Assembly (NCBI RefSeq): GCF_021554725.1
Contig: NZ_JAIZDP010000009.1
Span: 46,053-110,052, forward strand
Source: Sinomonas notoginsengisoli
GTDB taxonomy: Bacteria; Actinomycetota; Actinomycetes; Actinomycetales; Micrococcaceae
Direction: 5' to 3'
DNA: 64,000 nt
The notes beneath the pieces are model-generated. The model was not told the DNA's origin. It did not search any database and was given only the letters and a program-made list of their open reading frames with translations. Below are positions 59,518 through 64,000 of the stretch, in pieces (the first letter of the stretch is position 1; each line of letters begins with the position of its first letter). Made by a program: the position numbers and the translations under genes.

Positions 59518-60426
59518 ATGATCTTGGTTGTCGGGGGAACCGGAGAACTCGGGGGCCGAGTAGTTCGCCTGCTGCGGGCAAAGGGACACGACGTGCGGTG
59601 TCTTCTCCGGTGGCAGACCGACGACAGCAGGCTGCGGGAGACCGGCGCAGAGATAGTGCGCGGCGACCTGACAGACCCGCCGAGCTTGAACGACGCATGC
59701 CGGGGAGCAGCATCGGTTGTGGCGACCGCCACCGCAATCGTCAGGCGGCTCGAAGGCACGAGCACCGCGACCATCCGGCAGGTCGATGAGGAGGGGATGG
59801 CCTCGCTGGTCAAGGCGGCCGAGACTGCCCGAGTGCAGAGATTCGTCTACGTGTCCTACGCGGGCGTGGGCTCTGGAATCGGAACCGCGTTGGAGCACGC
59901 CAAACAGGCAACGGAAAGTCTCCTCGCCGAAACGCCGATTCAACGAGTGGTCATTCGCCCCGATTCCTTCCAAGAGATCCACCTGGGGCCCGTCGGCCGC
60001 TTCGACATGACCAGCGGAAAGGCCGTGGTCATCGGGAAGGGCGACAACAGAATTCGGTTTGTCGCGACGGACGACGTTGCAGCTCTCATCTCCTCGGTCG
60101 TACTGGAGCCAGAGCCGCCGTCGGTGATCGAGTTCGGTGGACCCGAGGCCCTCTCCAAGAACGAAGCGGTGGAGATCGCCGGAGAGCTGCTGGGCCATCG
60201 GATGAAGGTCCAGCGAGTGCCGCGGCCACTGGCCAGACTCGCCATTCGCCTGCTCGCCCGCCCCAATGACGCGATGGCCGCCGTCTTCGGGAACGGACTG
60301 CTGCAGGACACCGGAGACGTGAGCTGGGACGACCAGCCGCTCCGCCAACGCGGGATCGTCCCGAGGAGTGCCAGCGACTTCCTGCACGAGCAGGCCCAGC
60401 GGATTGCAGCTAGGGCCGGGGAGTAG
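59518..60426 (+). CDS. NmrA/atypical SDR family NAD(P)-binding protein
   Basis: A 302-residue atypical short-chain dehydrogenase. MILVVGGTGELGGRVVR is the NmrA-type dinucleotide motif; KHDVRCLLR-type Arg follows the second strand, and VQRFVYVSYAGVG is the substrate strand with a Tyr instead of the classical YxxxK. Such proteins act as NADP sensors or reductases. GAAGGG lies 10 nt before the ATG at 59518; a GTG at 59509 is possible. Confidence 0.8.
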   Translation: MILVVGGTGELGGRVVRLLRAKGHDVRCLLRWQTDDSRLRETGAEIVRGDLTDPPSLNDACRGAASVVATATAIVRRLEGTSTATIRQVDEEGMASLVKAAETARVQRFVYVSYAGVGSGIGTALEHAKQATESLLAETPIQRVVIRPDSFQEIHLGPVGRFDMTSGKAVVIGKGDNRIRFVATDDVAALISSVVLEPEPPSVIEFGGPEALSKNEAVEIAGELLGHRMKVQRVPRPLARLAIRLLARPNDAMAAVFGNGLLQDTGDVSWDDQPLRQRGIVPRSASDFLHEQAQRIAARAGE

Positions 60427-60501
60427 CAGCTGAACCGGTCGATCACTTGACTCTGCTCGAGCGCGACTCGGCGCTTTGCCGGGACCGGCGGCGACGGGCG
60501 C

Positions 60502-61233
60502 CTATCCCCCGCGGAGGATCCTGAGGGCGTCGATGCGGTTCGTGCACCCCAGCTTCGCGTACGCGTGCTCCAGGTGCTTCGCCACCGTCCGGGCGCTGAT
60601 TCCGAGGAGATGGCCCACTGCCGCGCCCGTGAGCCCCTTCGAGAGCAGCTGCAGGATTTCGCTCTCCCGTTGGGTCAGCGGATGCTGCTCGCCCCCGGCC
60701 ACGAGGTCCAGCGGCGACCCCGAATCCCCGTAGGCCATATCGAGCAGGCGCAGCATCGGCTGGACGTGCGCGGCCAACTCCACCTCACGGTCCGAGAAGT
60801 CAACATTCCACCGGTTGATGCCCCAGCCTGCGTAGCCCCGGTGCCGGGCCCACCTGCACAGCAGCGACAGCTCGCGGTTCGACTCCCGGGGGCGGAGGCC
60901 GTCCTGAAACGCCCGGGTCCTGTACAGCTGCAGGTCCGTGGCCACATCGCTCAGCCGCCGGGGTACCCATGCACCCGGCAGGGACTCGTCGAGGAGGTTC
61001 ACTCTGAGGGGATGGTCCGCGTATACGTCGATCAGTCTCTCCGCCTGGCGCCCGAACGGGTGGTCCTGAGGCTGGGAGCGGATCTCGGAGGTCCGCGCTC
61101 CCTTGTCAAAGGAGATAAGTGAGACGACGTTAGACGGGAACAGCTTCGCGAGCATCTCCGCCCCGGCGCCGAGGTACGCCTCTCGCCCCGTCAAGCTGTT
61201 CAGTTGCGCTGCGAGGTCTGCTGCTGGGTCCAT
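60502..61233 (-). CDS. LuxR family transcriptional regulator
   Basis: A 243-residue regulator with a LuxR-type HTH at the C-terminus (about 180-240: LTQRESEILQLLSKGLTGAAVGHLLGISARTVAKHLEHAYAKLG, split here as LTQRESEILQLLSKG and SARTVAKHLEHAYAKLG). The N-terminal part (about 1-150) resembles a ligand-sensing or GAF-like domain but is not assignable. ATG at 61233 preceded by AGGG; the longer frame to 61377 is shadow. Convergent with the NmrA-like gene and divergent from SGNH hydrolase 3. Confidence 0.82.
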   Translation of the reverse strand: MDPAADLAAQLNSLTGREAYLGAGAEMLAKLFPSNVVSLISFDKGARTSEIRSQPQDHPFGRQAERLIDVYADHPLRVNLLDESLPGAWVPRRLSDVATDLQLYRTRAFQDGLRPRESNRELSLLCRWARHRGYAGWGINRWNVDFSDREVELAAHVQPMLRLLDMAYGDSGSPLDLVAGGEQHPLTQRESEILQLLSKGLTGAAVGHLLGISARTVAKHLEHAYAKLGCTNRIDALRILRGG

Positions 61234-61554
61234 CGCCCTCACCCCTGGCCTGGAAACCTGCGGCACAAGAGTAGGACTGCGCGCAGGTACGCACAAGTTC
61301 GTATTCAGCCGCACGCCGCCACCATGGACCCGAAGCCACCAGAAGGAAGAGCGCTGGAGCCCAATCGCGGAGACCACGGGGCCAGTGGCCTCGGCCAGCT
61401 CCGATCAAAGAGCATCCGTTGCCGCGGCGAGGATATCGGGAGACTCATCGGCGGGGCATGTTGTCTGCGTCACACCCGGGTTAGGATCTGCCCTGTTCGT
61501 ATCTACTCGGCGCCGGTGAGGGGACCGCTGGAGCCATGACTCCCGGAGGCCCCT
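61234..61554. promoter_or_regulatory. 321-bp divergent region between the LuxR gene and SGNH hydrolase 3
   Basis: For the LuxR gene, TTGTGC (61296-61291), a 17-bp spacer and TACTCT (61273-61268) form a clear promoter on the minus strand. On the plus strand TAGGAT at about 61480 may be a -10 for hydrolase 3, with GGAGG 6 nt before its ATG. No LuxR box (20-bp palindrome) was found by eye and no RNA gene is visible. Confidence 0.5.
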
Positions 61555-62472
61555 ATGCCATCTCTCCTTCGCCGGACGGCCGCGTCCGTTCTGGCGTTCG
61601 CCGCGCTCGTCGCCGCGGGTTCCACAGTCCCCGCGGCGGCAGCACCGCCGTCGCCCCTGAACTACGTCAACTTCGGCGACTCGTATTCGGCCGGATGGGG
61701 CGCCTACCCGCCCACGGCGGGGCAGAATCCCAACATCACAGCCGCGCCGTGCCCGATCGGGGGGCGCCCCGACCAGGTAACGATGCTCGCGCACCTCAAG
61801 TCCGTTACCCTGTCCGGTGACTACGCATGCGCAGGGGCCACCGTGAGCGCAGAGCCCTCGATTCCCGGGACCCCGACCATCGCCCAGCAGGCCATGCTGG
61901 CCGCCTCGGACGGCAAGCTGAACCCGTCCACAGGCCTCGTCACGCTGACGGCCGGCGGCAACGACGTAGGATTCGCCGACTTCGTCCGAGGCTGCGCGGC
62001 GGACAGGACCCCGAGCGCGGTGTACTGCCAGGCGCTCGCCGCTCAGGGCCTGCTCGTGGCCGAGTCGCTCAACCTCGCTGGCACCATCGGCACGATCCGT
62101 GGGGCGGCGGCCAACGCTCAGATCGTCTGGCTCGGCTACCCGCACCTCTTCGCCCAGGCTGGTGAGCCCACCACCGTGGTGGCTGGCGGCGGTGTGCTCT
62201 CGCCCGCTGCGGCCACGGTGGCCGCTGCGGCGACTGACCAGTTCAACGCCATTCTGGCCGACAAGGCGAGGGCCGCCGGGGCCACGTTCGTCGACGTCAC
62301 CGCGAAATTCGACGGACACGAGATTGGGTCCTCGGACCCATGGATCAACATGGTGCCACCAACGAGCCCTTTGGCACCGTTCAACCTTCACCCGACGGCC
62401 ACCGGCTACGCGAACGGGTACTACCCGGCCATGGTGAGCCAGATCAAGCCAGCTCAGCTCGTGCGCCCTTGA
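61555..62472 (+). CDS. Secreted SGNH/GDSL hydrolase 3
   Basis: A 305-residue secreted esterase. Signal peptide to about residue 30 (AAAA), block I NFGDSYSAGWGAYP (Ser43), block III TAGGNDVGFADF (Asn), block V NLHPTATGYANGY (His). Larger than the other two by an insertion at residues 45-70 and one of about 20 residues before the C-terminal third; Cys residues suggest three disulfides. The block-V Asp is absent, again pointing to the Streptomyces-type Ser-His family. GGAGG precedes the ATG. Confidence 0.88.
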   Translation: MPSLLRRTAASVLAFAALVAAGSTVPAAAAPPSPLNYVNFGDSYSAGWGAYPPTAGQNPNITAAPCPIGGRPDQVTMLAHLKSVTLSGDYACAGATVSAEPSIPGTPTIAQQAMLAASDGKLNPSTGLVTLTAGGNDVGFADFVRGCAADRTPSAVYCQALAAQGLLVAESLNLAGTIGTIRGAAANAQIVWLGYPHLFAQAGEPTTVVAGGGVLSPAAATVAAAATDQFNAILADKARAAGATFVDVTAKFDGHEIGSSDPWINMVPPTSPLAPFNLHPTATGYANGYYPAMVSQIKPAQLVRP

Positions 62473-62494
62473 GTGATTGCGGTGCAGGTCCGGC

Positions 62495-63211
62495 TCAGGT
62501 GACCTGAGCTCCTAGCTTGGCCCGCACCGCGGCGAGTTCCGCGGGATGGAGGCCGTGCTCGAGGAGGAAGCGCGCGGCATCGAACCCCTCCGTGAACTCC
62601 GCGAGCGCGGCCTGACGCTCGGCAAGGATGGGGGCGAGCTCGGCGTCCTCATGCCAGCGCTCGTAAGGGTGCCTGACCGGGCTGACGCGGTGCCACTCAT
62701 TGATGCCGCGCACGCTCGCCTCGTACTGTTCGGCCGCTGTGCGACGGGCCGAGGCGGGGTCCGCGAGGGCCAGGAGCATCGTGACAATTAGGCCCGTGCG
62801 GTCACGCCCCGCGGAGCAGTGGAGCACGACGCCGGCCGGGGCCTCTGCGATCGCGTGGAACACCGCGACGATCCTCTCGGGGAACAGCCGCACGATCCCG
62901 GTGTAGCCGTTCGGGTGGCTGAGGTAGGGCGGGATCTGGCCCGAATACGTCTCGGCGTGCTCTGGGTGGTCTGGGTCCTCGGTCGGGGCGCTCACGACGG
63001 CGATTCCCGCCATCGCCTCCTCGCTCACCTCGGGATCGGTGGGACGCCGCTTCTGCTCGCCGGGGTTCCGCAGGTCGATGACGGTGCGCACGCCGTCGTC
63101 GTGCATCTGGCGCCACCCACGCTCGGTGAGCCATTCGCGGCGACCCATGCGGTACACGTCGCCCAGCACGTGGTGAGCGTTGACGGCGCCCTCCCACCCG
63201 ATGCCGCTCAC
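62495..63211 (-). CDS. Protein-tyrosine phosphatase, Y_phosphatase3 type
   Basis: A 238-residue phosphatase with P-loop HCSAGRDRTGL (Cys132), N-terminal NPGEQKRRPTD and DDGVRTVIDLRNPGE blocks. This group includes mycobacterial PtpB-like lipid/tyrosine phosphatases. GTG start overlapping the stop of the upstream membrane gene (GTGA), with another GTG 3 nt earlier; the long frame upstream is not real. It converges with SGNH hydrolase 3 with only 22 bp between stops. Confidence 0.85.
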   Translation of the reverse strand: MSGIGWEGAVNAHHVLGDVYRMGRREWLTERGWRQMHDDGVRTVIDLRNPGEQKRRPTDPEVSEEAMAGIAVVSAPTEDPDHPEHAETYSGQIPPYLSHPNGYTGIVRLFPERIVAVFHAIAEAPAGVVLHCSAGRDRTGLIVTMLLALADPASARRTAAEQYEASVRGINEWHRVSPVRHPYERWHEDAELAPILAERQAALAEFTEGFDAARFLLEHGLHPAELAAVRAKLGAQVT

Positions 63212-63900
63212 CACGCACCGCTGACGGTATTCGCACGGGTGCGGCGGAGGAGTGCCACAGCGGCCCAGCCGGTGATCGCAGCCATCGTGATCGCCATCGC
63301 TGCGGCGCCGAGCGCACCGATCGCGAGCACAAGCGGGAGGGTCTGGCCCTCGTTCCACAGCGGCGGCGCGATGGCGAAGAACGCGCCGAGGCCCGCGCAC
63401 CAGGCCGCGGCGGTGGCGAGGACCCACGCCCACGCCGCCACGAGGTGGCGGCGCAGCTCGATCCATTGCAGGACGCCGATGCTTGCCAGCAGCGCGATGC
63501 CGAGGACGATGCCGGCGATCACCACGAGCGGGACAGGCCACCCGGCCCAGGCCTCCACCGTGACAACCGGCATCATGCCGAGGGCCCACGCCATCGCACC
63601 ACCCAGAGCCGAGAGCAGGGCGAACCTGCGGCGGTTCAGAGCCGGGAGGCGGCGGGAGAAGCGCCAGGACATGGCGGCGCCGAGGACGGCGCCCTCGCCA
63701 AGGCCTGAGACAACAAGCAGCCCGGCGCCCGGAAGGTCGTCCAGCCCTGCAGTGATGATCAGCGACTCGGCGGCCATCGGCACGAGGAAGCCGGCGAACT
63801 CGCCGAGGGACACCCAGCCGAGCCAGTACGAGAAGAATCGGTCAGTCCGTACGGAGGCAGCAGCATCGCGTGGGGTGCTCACAGAATCATTTTCCCCCAC
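63208..63900 (-). CDS. Polytopic membrane protein of unknown function
   Basis: A 230-residue protein with six to seven hydrophobic segments after a 20-residue polar N-terminus; short basic loops such as RRLPALNRRR follow the positive-inside pattern. No family recognised. GTG at 63900 is taken; a GTG at 63882 with a GGGGGA about 10 nt upstream is a fair alternative. Its stop overlaps the phosphatase start, so the two are probably made together. Confidence 0.65.
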   Translation of the reverse strand: MGENDSVSTPRDAAASVRTDRFFSYWLGWVSLGEFAGFLVPMAAESLIITAGLDDLPGAGLLVVSGLGEGAVLGAAMSWRFSRRLPALNRRRFALLSALGGAMAWALGMMPVVTVEAWAGWPVPLVVIAGIVLGIALLASIGVLQWIELRRHLVAAWAWVLATAAAWCAGLGAFFAIAPPLWNEGQTLPLVLAIGALGAAAMAITMAAITGWAAVALLRRTRANTVSGAW

Positions 63901-63918
63901 TCTTCTTGTGGGGTGGCC

Positions 63919-64000
63919 TCAGGTCCAGTCGTAGAAGCCCTTGCCGCTCTTGCGGCCGAGTTCGCCGCGGGCGACCTTGTCGCGCAGGATCTGTGGGGGT
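63919..64000 (-). CDS. 3-Hydroxyacyl-CoA dehydrogenase (C-terminal end only)
   Basis: Only the last 26 residues are present; the rest runs off the right edge. The end reads GELGRKSGKGFYDW, the usual close of short 3-hydroxybutyryl/3-hydroxyacyl-CoA dehydrogenases (PaaH/FadB2 type). A PaaH role in phenylacetate breakdown is plausible given the paa genes nearby but cannot be shown from this fragment. It is 18 bp upstream of the membrane protein start on the same strand. Confidence 0.75.
   Translation of the reverse strand, partial: PPQILRDKVARGELGRKSGKGFYDWT

Overview
The window is a GC-rich, gene-dense actinobacterial chromosome segment. Menaquinone (not ubiquinone) genes, a PhoX-type phosphatase, a fused mannitol EIICBA, a phenylacetate catabolon, leaderless-looking TANNNT promoters and frequent GTG/TTG starts together point to a Micrococcaceae member of the Arthrobacter/Sinomonas type. 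That assignment rests on gene content and style, not on a database match. I see no rRNA, tRNA, insertion sequence, prophage or CRISPR array.

Layout. 1-10.6 kb is a scattered menaquinone region: a MenJ-like reductase (cut by the window edge), menG, menF, menD and menC, interleaved with a three-gene amino-acid ABC importer (CRP-like box at its -35 position) and a secreted PhoX phosphatase. 10.5-17.3 kb holds an M50 membrane protease overlapping menC, two tandem PAP2 phosphatases, an MFS exporter, an EspI-like Pro/Ala-rich MinD ATPase and a metallo-beta-lactamase-fold hydrolase. 17.3-21.6 kb is a branched-chain 2-oxoacid dehydrogenase operon (E1alpha, E1beta, E2) with a divergent Lrp/AsnC regulator; the E2 linkers carry a 21-bp DNA repeat in both orientations. 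21.6-24 kb holds glutamate decarboxylase and a membrane-anchored unknown protein.

24-28.8 kb is paaABCDE plus a paaG-like isomerase. Then come a low-Mr tyrosine phosphatase, an LCP ligase, oligopeptidase B, an amino-acid permease and pta-ackA. paaI-paaK-paaR lies at 38.1-40.8 kb and paaZ at 55-57.2 kb; a 3-hydroxyacyl-CoA dehydrogenase is cut by the right edge. Three 22-bp sites of one palindromic consensus lie in front of paaA, paaI and paaZ, so I infer one TetR (PaaR) regulon spread over three transcription units. Between them lie a secreted phosphoesterase, a DUF427 protein, a PQQ-type sugar dehydrogenase with a promoter-proximal hairpin leader, a tetR-mtlA-mtlD mannitol operon, a lactonase, a CtpE-like P-type ATPase, and YciI, CoA-transferase and VOC proteins. 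57.4-62.5 kb has three secreted SGNH/GDSL esterases with an NmrA-like protein and a LuxR-type regulator, then a tyrosine phosphatase overlapping a membrane protein gene.

Most long open frames opposite these genes are GC-skew shadows and are left out. The items most worth a second look are the promoter-hairpin leader at 43.57-43.67 kb, the bidirectional 21-bp repeat inside the E2 gene, the PaaR site set, and the large set of TANNNT-N5-9-start (leaderless) promoters.
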